Positions 43,434 through 55,607 of a stretch of 64,000 bases of DNA are shown here, one piece after another. The DNA lies in contig CANTFL010000086.1 in assembly GCA_947650285.1 (NCBI GenBank), forward strand, positions 682,001 through 746,000, given 5' to 3'. Every line of letters starts with the position of its first letter. Within the stretch, counting starts at the first letter, position 1. The position numbers were made by a program, and so were the translations under genes. Under the pieces are notes generated by a model. The model saw nothing but the letters and a program-made list of their open reading frames with translations. It did not search any database and was not told the origin of the DNA. This DNA comes from Hyaloperonospora brassicae. Taxonomy: Eukaryota > Oomycota > Peronosporomycetes > Peronosporales > Peronosporaceae.

Positions 43434-44612
43434 AGATGAATCTGAAGTCGAGAATATAATGGATGTGCGATTCGGTAAGAAGACCCGTTATGGAAGGATA
43501 CGACGCCAGTAGTTGGTGCAGTGAAACGGAACGGGCGATCCGACATGGACAGACGAAGAAGACTAGAACTGTGAAGCCTTGCTGCAAGCGTTCGATCGCG
43601 ATCGGGTCAGCAAGAATCGCTCCGAGGTGATGCATCACACGAAACGGCGGTGGATGAATAGCAGATGGGTCGGATCAAAATCGGCCTGCAAGAAGGTTGC
43701 ACAAGGAGAAGTGGGAGAGAGGTGACGTATGTCGATCCAGGGTATCAAAGCTTGATCGCAGTGGATATATATATGAAAAGGCAAATGCGATGAATTTATG
43801 TGACGATCGACGAAGAAGAATACGATAGAAGATCTTTAATCGATGGAGGTAGCTTTGTTGATCGATACTGAAAGAGAGATAATCGACGTCTTTTGAGCGC
43901 GTGATAGATCAAGTGAAGTGATCGGTGTTGTAGAGACCATTTCAATCGAGGATTCCTACTACGAGGTAGCTGATCTAATTCATAGACGGTCCACCCATCA
44001 GCCAGACGCGATCACGGTCGAGGATTTTACGAAACAAAGATGATCCAGAAAAAAGCCAAAAGATTTGCGGTGATGGCAACAGACGACATTTTGGACAGGA
44101 AGAAGAAGATGAAGCTATTGGCAGATATGTATTTGATCGGAACCAGTGAGGAAAACGGTCAAGCGTACAATGATTTAAGAAAACAATATGCGAGTCGACT
44201 TCCATCTAGGACAACGATCTTGATCATACTGTTCGGGTTCATAGACAGTCCACTAATCATCCAATTGGGATCATAGTCGAGAATTTTAGGGTACAAGACC
44301 AATCCAGCAACCATCCAGACGGGAGCCCAACAGAAGATATGGGGTTGCAAACCCGCTCAGCAAGGACGATCGACGATCAACAAGAACACTTATGGCATCC
44401 ACATGATACTGAAATTCGTTGTTATCGATCCGATGAGGCATAACCAGCCAGTTTGCAGGTCTGAGGAGTTCTGAAAATCAATAGGTGTCACAATGCAAGA
44501 GGATGCACAACTAGGTCGACACGGTTTATCGACTAACGGTGCAGAGGACGATTGTGGTAAAGTGATCACGAGATTTAATCGTGGCGTTGGGACGCAGGAT
44601 GAGTCAGATGAC

Positions 44613-45784
44613 TGAGTGGCAGTAAACGACTGTGGAAGTTATTCGTATTGATCTACCTAATGGCCATGAAGTATGATAGTCGAGGATCGATGACTGACCG
44701 ATCAAGATCCGCAATCAAGGGCTTGGATCACCAAGGTACAGCACCGTATCACTCGAGGGGTGAACATCAACCGGAGTACTGGATCGCTAACTCCACTGGA
44801 AAATAGGTGAATATGGAATGAAGCTGGAGGCGTGCCTCGCCAAGATCATCAAACATGCGAGGTCTCAGAAGTGACGGCGTTCCGACGGTGGATGCCCGAT
44901 CATAGACTCGAGAGATTGATCACGATCCACCCTGGGTGTCTAATGCTTGATCGTGTGGACACATAAGTGTGTGGACGCATGACTGGCGTAGATCACATAC
45001 AGTGATCCACCCCGAGTGATCTACTACCCGTGCGATTCACTACCCCGCGATCCACTACCCCGCGATCCACCACGGAGCGATCCACTACCCCGCGATCCAC
45101 TACACCGCGATCCACTTTGGATTGAATGTTGTGGACCACATGATGCGAGAAGTGAATCGCATAGACAGGCGATACGCAGCAGTTGACCCAGCGAGCAGAT
45201 AGGCATAGTCATAGGATGTGTCTTTGGTTGGTTGACATTAAACAGAATTGAATTTGCAACGAAAGACACGCGTCGACTTCTCCCACGTAGAAAATTTGGT
45301 CTCTTGTTGAACAGAGATTGACCCGCGTCTCTGCAAGCTTCGCCCTTGCATTGTTTGGTCAGGCCGAACATCAGTTTCACCCTCTCCCAACTAAGATCGC
45401 ACGCAGGATACCTTTCGGTTTAGATTCAAGATGGCGAGACGGCTCAAGTGGTAAGAAGGCTCGCGGATCAAACATCACCTTTGGATACAGGCGACTCTGG
45501 GAGAGCGTCCAAGTGCACTTGCGTTCGAGTGAAGAATTCACACTCGATCCACTCCACGTTTGACCGGGTGAATCGTTTCCACCTGATCAATACCTATCCC
45601 CAAAACGGTCAAGTTCAGCTTCAGCTCAAGTCCACCAAGAAGAGCGCAACCCGCCCCACCGACGGGTACACAAGGTGAGCAAGAAGACACAGAGCACGGA
45701 ATGGGGGTACCCCCTCCGTCAGTCGGTCGGCCGGGTGCCAGTGGAGAGTCGGGATCACACGGCATTTTGTTCACCACTCGACCA
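44613..45784 (+). repeat. 3' LTR of element A
   Basis: Aligned with 34569-35731 over its length but with more substitutions and a different run of short repeats (45005-45115: CGATCCACTACCCCG units in near-tandem). Confidence 0.8.
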
Positions 45785-46429
45785 CATTACTTCACTGAAC
45801 ATTCCTCAGTTTACACGTGAGAGCTATACAAGTAGTAGGACGTATATTTCATGCGATCCGCCGTCTGGTCAATTTTAACGGACCATATTTTAAGGTAGAG
45901 GAAGACTGAGATCCCGGAATCTTCGGTGGGTATGACCGCGTTGCATATCTCGAAATTGATATCGTGGACAAAGCCGAAAGAGAAGGCGGGGCCTGGTGAG
46001 AAAAGAAATTGGTCGTATTCATCATGATGAAAACAAATATTTTGATGAAGCTGACGTTTAAAAACCTTGATCCAGAGCGATCTCCAGTGGTCGTGATATA
46101 TGCAAGCAATTAAGCAGTCTTGTCATCTTTTTAGACACAGCTACGATCTTTTGCATTGGCCAAAGACGTTTGAAAGTAGCACGCTGAAAGACAGTAAAAT
46201 CGACTATGGAATGGTCATGAAAGAAATTTTGGCTGTCCTTCAGGTCCTAGATATATGCTACACTATTCTGGTAACAAAAAGATAATGGTTTTTACACGCA
46301 ATTAAGCATTGGCCTGGTGTTGCAATCATCCAGACTTTACATGCTTGGATGCCATATCGGAGATACGAACGATTGACCACTATCTATCGGGAGTGTGTCC
46401 TGCTGATGGATGTGAATTACGTACCCGGC
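45785..46429 (+). pseudogene. Relict pol fragment of an element A relative
   Basis: Broken text including LDPERSPVVVIYASN near 46060, matching IDPDRSPVVVVYATK at 40980, and VLQVLDICYTILVTK. Most frames are closed. It is a more diverged copy of the RT/RNase H junction. Confidence 0.55.
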
Positions 46430-47303
46430 GTGGATCACATACCGCAATCCGCCACCACGCGACCCGCTGACTCGCGATCCAATACACCGCGATCCACTGG
46501 ATACGTCATTGGTGGGGACATATAATTGGCATGGATCACCTAATTGATGTGGATCACGTAATTGGTGTGGATCACATATCGCGATCCGGTACTCTGCGAT
46601 CCGATACTCTGCGATCCGGTATGGGGTGATCCACTATGGATTATATGCTATGGACAACATGATGCAAGAGATGAATGACATAGACAGGCGACACGCAATA
46701 GAAGACCTGGCGAACAGATAGGCATATTATAGGTTTTGTCTTTGGCTGATTGACATTAAACAGAATTGAATTTGCAACACAAGACACTCGTCGACTTCTT
46801 CCGGGCAGGATCTTTATCTTCCCCTTGAATAGAGAGTCACCCACGTCTCAGCAAGCTTCTTCCTTGGATTGTTTGGTCAGGCAGAAAGTCAATTCTCACC
46901 CCCCTCATCAACTGCGATAGAACGCAGGGACCCTTACGGTTCATATTCAAGATCGCGAGATGGCTAAAGTGGTCAGAAGGCTCGCGTATCGCGCATCACC
47001 CCTGGCAAAGGCGACTGTAGGAGAGCGCCCATGTTACGAGAGATCGATTGAAGAATTCACACTCGATCCACCCCACGTTTGACCGGGTGAAGAATTTTTT
47101 ACCCGATCAACACCTATCCCCAAAACGGTCAAGTTCAGCTTCAGCTCAAGTCCACCAAGAAGAGCTCAACCCGCACCATCGACGGGTACACAAGGTGATC
47201 AAGAAGATACAGAGCATGGAATCGGGGTACCCCCTCCATTAGTCGGTCGTCCGGGAGCCAGTGGAGAGTGGGGTTCACAAGAAAATTGTGATCACCACTC
47301 CAC
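46430..47303 (+). repeat. Diverged LTR of an element A relative
   Basis: Aligns with 45000-45785 and 34960-35731 from the short GATCC repeats to the end (TGATCACCACTCCACCACA) with many substitutions. It has its own set of short repeats at 46470-46640 (GATCCGGTACTCTGC units). Confidence 0.75.
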
Positions 47304-47304
47304 C

Positions 47305-48480
47305 ACAAAGTCTTTGGGCGGTCAGTTTTGATGGATCGGCCCGGATTCGACGAAAAGGCGGGGTATATAGCGCAATTGTATGGAAGCTCCCAGAATGGAA
47401 GATAGTGACTGCTGCAGCCGAATAGGCGATGGGCTTGACAGTGAACGAGGTCTGAGTACCGTGGATTGCTACTAGGTTTCGATATCTTGGCCGATCAAAC
47501 GCGGGGACGTATCATCATTTGTGACAATTCTAATTTAGTGATCAGGTAGATGCGCGGAGAAATCGATCGCAAGGCGCCCGGATTGCAAATCTTACGTCAT
47601 AAGGCTATGTAGAAGCTTCGATCGTGGCCGATCCATGAATTTCTACACATGGAGAGGGACTTGAATCAGAGTGCCGATAGATTCGCAAGCAAGGCTTTGC
47701 AATAAAAGCAAGACTCGATCGCGTTATCCGATCAAGATTGTTAGCATTTATGTTCGTTGAACCGGTTGGACGAGTTGTTGACACGCAAAAGTGTCGATCC
47801 GGTCGTGAAAATAGCTGCCGTCACTAGATCAGCCGTAAGGAGACGGCGATCGCCTGAAGTACTGCAAGAGGAATTCGTTCGACATGTAACAATCGAGAGA
47901 ATTAAGCAAGCACAGGAAGAGGAGAAGTGGATCGCCAACCTGAAGAAATTCCTGATCGAGGACATAACAAAGTTGAGTGTTGAAGAAGAAAAACTATGTG
48001 CTCGGATCGCGTCCGAATATGAAGTAGACGAGAGCGGACTATTGTTATTCTGCCCTCGATCAACGGAAGATCCGGATAATCGGGTGGAGTTGGTTTGTTT
48101 GGTGATAGCAGAACTTCTGCAGCAAGATTTCCTATATCACTACCACACCAGTCTGGAGGGCGGCCACCAAGGAATAGGCCAAACATACCAACGAATCCGG
48201 TCTAACTTTCACTGGAGAGGACTCTATCGAAGTGTCCAGCGTTATGTGGGAGAATGTGATGATTGCACGACGAGAAAAGGAAAGCCTGTCCTTTGCAGCA
48301 AATCTTTGGGGAATGTCCAACCTACTTATCCGTTTCAGATAATCGCAATGAATCACATACCGTCACTATTGCGATATTTTAAAGGAAACACCGATTTGTT
48401 GTTGTGGGTGGATCTGTTCTCAGGGTACGTGATCGCCAAGGCGAGCTCCTCCAGAACTGCACAAACGATCGCTGAGAGCT
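47305..48480 (+). repeat. Direct duplicate of the second RNase H and integrase finger of element A
   Basis: Nearly identical to 41456-42627 (offset 5850-5851, one inserted base near 47450), with a short diverged patch near 48290-48330. The copy directly follows an LTR, with no gag, protease or RT between, and breaks off at 48480. The internal deletion joined the LTR to mid-pol. Confidence 0.85.
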
Positions 48481-51000
48481 ACACCGAAAATATAATAAGC
48501 ACAGCGACAGCAAAAGGTTAACAGAGGAGGCAATACCCATAGCAACCAAAGAGTTGAACACCAAACGGAAGACGGTGACAACGTTGGCGATGTAGAAGAC
48601 GTAGGTGACGACGGGGCGAAGATTTTTTGACCAACAAGTGCCACCACTTGTAAAGATGGAGGTGTATTTCGAAGTGTTTAGCTAAATGTCTACACAATGG
48701 CTGATTGGGATAAGCCCCTGATCATTCAAAAGCCCCAGTATTGTCTCATTCCATATCTTTTCTACTTACTGATGTTTTTCTGATTTATTTTGGTGGTTAC
48801 GGTGACGTATGCCCCTTCCTTACTGACCACGTGATTTCTGCAGAGTGACGTTGTCCTCCGATTATTTTGTCTTAATCAATGTATGCAAATGAATGAATGT
48901 AGATTCTTTCTGAATCTACTGATAGTCCAACCCGTCTTGCGTACTTATGGTCCTTACACGTGCTCGGGCGTCGGATTCTTTTTTACCACCCCCGATTTGT
49001 TTATAATAATATCGCCATCCATCTCAAATAAGTGGTGCTTGAGTACCGACAACTTGAAGACCTCAATTCACTGGAAAAAGACTTTGCTTGCTCCTCGAAC
49101 ATGTTCTCCTTCAAAAACTTATTTCTCCACGATGGAAAACCACATTTAAGTCATCAATACCATTATCTACCATCAAATTGTGCTATTTTTAGCTTTCTTA
49201 TCCTCGTGATGGACACTTGTCTAGATTGCAATCCGAGAGGCCTGACTTGCTGCGGTACCTGGCGATACATCGACAGCACCACTTAGTGCTGCGGCAGATG
49301 TTGATGTGGTGCCCAAACCATCGTTACATTAGCCGCTGACTTTGCGTTACACAGCTGTAAAAAACTGAAGTACGTTCCTGGCGAGGACTCTGGTGATCGG
49401 GGATGTGTTGGCATGATAAAGAGAGCACGCCGATACACTGAATTCCTTAGCTAAGTATATAAACCAAATAATTCGTGTTGCTAGTCCTTGACACGCGCCT
49501 ACCCATCCAAGTCCCAATCAAGTCATCCTGAGACGCCGCCAGTCGCTCCATGCGTTAACGTTCGAGATGAATGATATTGAGCAATCGTGATGTGCAGCAT
49601 GACAGACCGGATCAAGTTGGTGTCGGCGACTGTTTGTTATTCAAAAGAGGTCAGTTGAAAGATGAAGAAGCTGCAACGATGGGTGGGGAAGATTGCAGTT
49701 GCCGACAGGGAGGGAGCGCGTCGTCTAAGCGGTAGCTAAAAAAGTCTAGCGTAGCGACAGTGAGTCGGTCTAGAAAGAGCGGCAGATACAGATACAAAGT
49801 TTTCGAGATAGTAAGCACAATATCTAGGGAATAGCGGCACAGTTTGAATATCAATTTTATTTCTACCCTATCAAGTGCGAGCTCAACATTGACCATCACC
49901 GTGTGCTAGGCAAGTCCTGTATCAAGTCTAGAAGCTTTTACTAAGTCGGGTCTAAAGCGTAAAATACCTTGACTTCGTCAACTTCACTTTTTGATTGCTG
50001 GTGGTTTCGTGACCAACTTACTTATGCTTTGTGCTGCGCGAATAGCAGATCCGCGGCAACGGCATGAATCGTTGGGTTCGTAACCTGTTAGACCTTGTAA
50101 GTTTAGAAGATAACGTGAAAAGTAGAAGTGTTATTGTTCAATCACCCACTAAATATGATTCCTACGTTCACTACCATCCAGCCGAATTGTCATCCCTAGA
50201 ACGTACTGGGTCTGTGCCTATCTGCCGGGAGTGGTCGGCCGACCTTCAACAGACTCTAACGATCTTGCGTTTCTTACACTATCCTCATCGGCGAACACCT
50301 ATTATCCTTCGCCGATCTGCGTGGCTGACGTGTGCCACACTACAATCTTCCTACTGGATATTCTGTGTGTTTTGTACTCGGGGGTTCACGCTGCTAAAAG
50401 AGGTCGTCGCTTGGCAGTATCAGCAGCAGCTGAAGAATTAGTGATGTAATTTCCGGGTAGTTGCAGAAAGTTTTGTGACAAATTTTTATATGTACCTTAC
50501 ATTTGCCTTATGAGAAATTCAACCGGCTGGAGCGAGACTGGGATGAATGGTCCTACCCAATGTCTCGTGGGGGTTTTATAGAAGAATACATTGCAGGGTC
50601 TTTTTCTCAAGACAATATTCGATTTGACCCAATTTGGTGTCAGTGTTTTGAGACGGGCTTACCATGCTTCGAAGACCGTCCAGCACTACGAGGATAAATG
50701 CTATATTTAGTTAAAAGATACAAATGCCATTGTATGTGCTGATATGGATGGATATCGTCAGTTCTCCGACCTGACTTAGTGTTTGTAAACGTCGAAAGAT
50801 CGAATAGAATTAAACCAACGAATTCGCATCCGATTACAGAGTGAGTTGACATGTTTTTGGTCAATAAAAACTGTAGGGGTAGGGAAGTATTGTACGCCGG
50901 CCTCTTCGACGTATCCTGTCGGAGGAGAGCGCCAAATATGTATATGCCAATCAAAACCCTAAGTCACGGGTAAATTTGCATATTTGCGTGCCAAGTGACT
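48481..51000. other. Repeat-derived or intergenic DNA, no gene recognised
   Basis: ORFs of 60-125 codons on both strands with no known motif and frequent stops. Composition varies; probably old transposon remains. Confidence 0.4.
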
Positions 51001-53103
51001 TCAGATGAGTTTGGTTGATCTGCAGCCTGGAAAATCCAAGCGATCCATAGCGACTGCTGTGAAGTCATTTGTGAGTTGTCGACAGTCTGATAATGCGGAT
51101 CTAGAGTATGACAAGGAGTGCATACAGAGAGACAACTCTGGGCAGTGCATTATGTCTGTGATGGATAAGTACGCTATGCGAATTGCATTTAACAAAGGCA
51201 GGGACGACAAGCCGCTTGTTAGACATTCTTGCATGCAGTACAACCGACAAACTAATAATATATTGCCGGATCAGCTTCTACAGCAGCGTGCTTTACTCGA
51301 ATCACGGCTAATCGAAATAGATAGAACGTAAGAAAATTACTGTGTCAAGAGAGAAGGTGGCGTTCTTGTCAAGAAGGCCAATGCGTGTACGAAGACTCAC
51401 TTAAAGCGGATGATGTTTATTTGTAACCAAATATGCATTCTCGACTATTTATTATCTGGATGTAGCTTAGCTGGCCGTTTTTGGTACCTGCTTGGGCGTG
51501 CTTCGGAATTGACCCTCATCCGCAAACAGAATGTCGCGATCGATGCGAGCGAAGTGTTCTTCGTACGCTTCATTCGCATAACACATGCGAAGAGCAGGGA
51601 CTCTCGATCTTCCTCGCCGAGGACTTCGCCGCGTTCCCGCTGCACGCCATAGATCTAGCTCTGATCACACAGGCAGTGCCGTGTGCCGACCTCCTTGACA
51701 ATTTATCCTCTCAATCAGTGAACATTGCAGTCGGATTGGCCCTGAAACGCCGCTGCTCGACACTATCAACCACCCAGAGGCTTCCTGCGATTTATAAGCT
51801 GCTGCTACCTCAGGCACAGATAGTTAGCCATCAATTAATAGCTACGTGAATAACTTCCACGACTGCGTCGCCTCTAAAGCTCGGGTAGAGCAGCAGCACA
51901 CTTCACACTCGTTCCGTCGTTGCGGTGCGCAGCACGCGAACAGCTGCGCAAATCTCGCGGAGCCCTGGATCTTCGACCGCGGTGCCTGGAACATGATCAC
52001 GACAAAAAAAGCGTTTAAAGACGTGTTCAGCACAATGAATGAGTACCACAAGGTTGCGAAGCTGTTAAGCGGATGGAAGCCGAACAAATCCGTGTCGCTT
52101 GCCGACTTAAGTCTCTTCGATGCTCACATCCAGGACAGAATACGCGAGATGTAGGCGATGCTGTTTGCAACCTGTCAGAGCCTCAGCGAGAAGAAGTGCA
52201 ACGTCAGTCAGCGCTTCTTCGACGTGCTGACGGCGTACTTGGTCTTGCGTTTCCCGCTCCTTTAAGAGACAAGCCCCAGCGGGACAGCTGTTGAGCGCTT
52301 AAAAACTTGCGTGCTGGAATTTGGTCGCACCCTTGCCTATATGCTTGCATGGGCCACGCATCTCGCATTGTCTCCCTGTGCAAAGGAACATAAAGAAAAA
52401 AGAGAACTATCCAAGAAGTCAAGCACAGAGTCTGAAGAACGCAAAGTCATTCGCCACCAAGCTTCTGTCACTGATCACGTTATCCGACATGCAAGACGCC
52501 AAGACGATCGCATGGATGCGCTAGAAGCTAAGCTCGACAAAGCGCGGCCTCAAATGAAAAAAACAAGTACAGGGAGGAGGATGAAAACGTCAGCAAGTCT
52601 ACGAAGCACAGAAAGCAGTCGTCGCTAACTCACCTTCTCTCAATATGGTTCGAGCGATACGCGCGTGACCCGCGCATAAGAAGCGCCCACAGTGAGAAGC
52701 AGAAGAAGTTGGACTCGAAGCTGCTCGCTGCTTTCTCAAAGCTGCTTGTTGAGAAAAGCTTCACGATGGACGAGCAAATGATGACGTACCGAAACGACGT
52801 GTTGGCGCTGGGCTTGCAGGTAGAATCAAACGTCTTGGGGTTTCTCTGAGAGCGCGGCATCCATTCGAAAGGCTTCAATATATTTCTGAAGCAGATGCTC
52901 GCGCTCCATCGAACTGGCGATCTGAACGGCAGAATTAAGTCTACTATGCAGTCATCTCTGTTCTGGCGGTCGTTGATCCAGATCCTGGATTCACACAAGA
53001 CATTCTTGAAGAAGTGTAAGGCAAGACAGTTAGAAACATACACAGCCAATTCCTTACATTCATTAATTGATAATAAAGAACAAATTTGCACGTACAAAAG
53101 TTG
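51001..53103 (+). pseudogene. Crypton-type tyrosine recombinase relict
   Basis: Plus-strand fragments in changing frames. 51001-51331 is N-terminal. 51470-51600 has RFWYLLGRASELTLIRKQN and EVFFVRFIRI. 51590-51760 has EEQGLSIFLAEDFAAFPLHA and DLALITQAVP. 51846-52154 has HTSHSFRRCGAQHANSCANL, WIFDRGAWNMITTKKAF and KVAKLLSGWKP. HSFRR is the H-x-x-R box of tyrosine recombinases. A Lys/Arg-rich coiled-coil tail (52311-52628) and a C-terminal piece (52895-53103) follow. Cryptons are DNA transposons that move by tyrosine recombinase and are known in oomycetes. At least four frame changes show it is dead. Confidence 0.7.
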
Positions 53104-53329
53104 AATAAAGATGGTGGTCTACAATGTTAATACATGATCAGTATTCAAGCCAAATGTGTTCCCGTTTTACGATACGTCGGAGGGTCGGACTTTTCATGGT
53201 GGAAGTAGGAGGAGATTTTGCATCTCAGTTTGATACATGTCCTCTTTTGCAACCTATGGACTACATGTCTGTGCGAGTGTTCATGCTTGAAATAAATGAA
53301 AAATACAAAATTAGTTTTTGACCACACAC

Positions 53330-53842
53330 TCTCCGGTTTACCCTTTCTTACGACAGGTTTACCAAGGGTTGTAGCAGGGCACTGGGAGCTACGCACTGGC
53401 AACAGTGCGTAGCAAGCTCTCACTGACTGCAGCGAGACCTAGTTTCCTTTTTCGATTGTGTACGCATTACGCGCTCAGAGGAAGACTTGGTACCAGACAA
53501 CTAAGCTCAGTAAGAGAAAATAAAAATGTATTGTTACTATTATGTCCATAAAAAATATTTGTCCTATCAGTCTTAACTTAGCGATATAGATACCGAAGCA
53601 TGTATAGTGACGTTGACTTAACACGCATTGTGCGCGAGACGTCTACTCGCCACCTATTGCACGCGTCTGGCATCGACTGGTGGTTTGATATAATGGGATA
53701 GCAACCAATGAGTGACTCTTGGGTCACTGCATCTATAATACTGAACACAGTGATACTGTAGTGAGATCGTTAGTTTATATATTTTTTAATTATCATATTG
53801 TCACATAAGAGAATATGATTTAACAGGCTCACCCCGTTACAA
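53330..53842 (+). repeat. Relict hairpin-type LTR
   Basis: Ends CACCCCGTTACA and aligns loosely with element B's LTR (ATTGCACGCGTCTGGCATCGA; CAACCAATGAGTGACTC). It has its own stems: GCTACGCACTG with CAGTGCGTAGC (11 bp, near 53389-53414) and ATCATATT (53792-53799) with AATATGAT (53812-53819). The left end is uncertain. Confidence 0.55.
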
Positions 53843-54326
53843 GGATCGTCCCTCCGCTAAGTGTGTTGTCGTAACAATATTTCTTGCAGTTTACTACATT
53901 AATTTGTTTGTTTGCACGGAATGAATGGTAATTGACCAACAGATCTCAAGCGAATGTGAACATGGGCGCATATCAATCATCGTGAGTGCCTTCTATTTCC
54001 CATGTTGCAATGCATTTTTGTTGAGGTTTGGTGCACTGTTGTGTTTCCCTGCGGCAATTACATTGTACTCAAGAAATATCGTCCTCGCAATTTTCAGAAC
54101 AAAGTTATAACTAACTTGTTCTGAGAATTTGCAAGTACGAATCTCGCAAATGGAAGCAATATTTTGCAAGTAAAAGCGATTTTCTCTTTTTTTCTAACCC
54201 TAAGTACGACAAGTGCGGGGAAACTGTCATGGGGAATACTAAGGCCGTTTTGATCTGCCAGAACAGGCCTAAGTGCGCAGTGTTCGCAGAGCATCCAGCA
54301 ATTGCACCTGCTAAGAACCGTAGCTC
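53843..54326. other. Intergenic region upstream of RFC
   Basis: No ORF with support; it includes the RFC promoter, in which no specific element can be named. Confidence 0.4.
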
Positions 54327-55452
54327 ATGTTCAGCACCGCACCGACGTCAAAGGCCAACGCTCCTGCACCTGTGCTGCCCTGGGTGGAGAAGTAGTACGT
54401 GCTCTGACTCTCTGCGCCTCTCTTAACCCCTGCGTACACGACGTACATACATACAAACACTGACATCGACTCACTACTGACGTGGTTGCTGTCCCTGTAG
54501 TCGGCCGAAGCACGTGGACGAGATCTCGCATCAACAGCACGTCGTCGCTACGCTCAAGACGTCCATCGCGAACGGGCAACTGCCTCACTTGCTCTTCTAT
54601 GGACCCCCAGGCACAGGCAAGACGTCTACGATTGTAGCCGTGGGGCGCCAGCTCTTTGGCTCGGATTTTCGCAAGAACGGTCGGTTCTTGGAGCTGAACG
54701 CGTCGGACGACCGCGGCATCAAAGTGGTGCGGGAGAAGGTCAAGAGCTTTGCACAAGGAGCTATCAGCACTGGTAGCGGCCTGCCCCCCTTCAAGATCAT
54801 CGTGCTGGACGAGGCCGACTCGATGACCGGCGACGCCCAGTCGGCATTGCGTCGCATGATGGAGAATTACTCCAAAGTCACGCGGTTCTGTCTCATCTGC
54901 AACTACGTCAGTCGCATCATCGAGCCCGTCGCCTCGCGATGTGCCAAGTTCCGCTTTGCGCCACTGGAAAAAGTCTCGATGGCGACTCGCGTGCGCTTTA
55001 TCGCTGCAGAAGAACATGTGACTGTGTCGGATTCGGTGCTGGAGTTGCTGCTTGAGTGCTCGAACGGCGACTTGCGAAAGGCGATCAACTACCTCCAGAG
55101 CGCCAAACAGCTCTGCGGAGAGGATGAACTGACGGAAGGCGATGTTGTGGCGGTAGCTGGGCTTGCTCCGCCTGAAGTGCTGCAGCAGTTTTGGACTTCT
55201 GTGGCTTCGAATAGCTTTGAGAAGATGAAGACCGACATTGCCAACATTTTGCTGGCAGGATACCCGGTGCTGACAATTTTGCGGCAGCTGAACGATGACG
55301 TGCTCGCGCTAGAGAAGATCAGTGATGCACAAAAGGCGACGATCTGTCTGCGCATTGCAGAAGCCGACAAAAAGCTTGTCGACGGTGCTAGTGAGCATTT
55401 CCAGCTGCTTGACGTCGCATCCCACGCCATGCGCGTCTACAATACGGTGTGA
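54327..55452 (+). CDS. RFC4: Replication factor C small subunit (RFC4 type)
   Basis: Exon 1 54327-54394, intron 54395-54500 (GTACGT to CTGTAG, 106 bp), exon 2 54501-55452; 339 residues, intact. The splice restores LPWVEKYRPKHVDEI, the RFC box II start. Motifs: Walker A FYGPPGTGKTST (~55-66), LELNASDDRGIKVVREKVKSF, Walker B IIVLDEADSMT, sensor region RFCLICNYVSRIIEP and the SRC arginine finger, then DLRKAINYLQSA and the C-terminal collar domain. RFC loads the PCNA clamp onto primed DNA. VVREKVKSFAQ with an insert before PPFKIIVLDEAD, and ADGASEHFQL-like wording near the end, favour RFC4 (yeast Rfc2) over the other small subunits. It converges on SEC13, 155 bp away. Confidence 0.92.
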
Positions 55453-55607
55453 CGAGCGTGTTGATGTTTTGCATGGCAAGGATACATCGATATAGAATAA
55501 AGGGGGAAATGATGGCAATGATGAACACGTACGCAGTAGAATTGATTTTGCAACACCGACTCGAAGCGGCAGTTTGACAGCAATCGGCATACCACGGCGT
55601 CAAGCAA

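Larger units (their letters stand above)
34569..45784 (+). mobile_element. Ty3/gypsy element A, full length, decayed (right copy)
   Basis: About 11.2 kb: LTRs 34569-35731 and 44613-45784, then gag, protease, RT, first RNase H, second RNase H, integrase in plus-strand order. All ORFs are broken. GATC sites are several times more frequent than chance throughout. The first 4.8 kb are shared with the left arm of the inverted duplication. LTR ends are inferred from where similarity stops; no clear target duplication was found. Confidence 0.85.
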
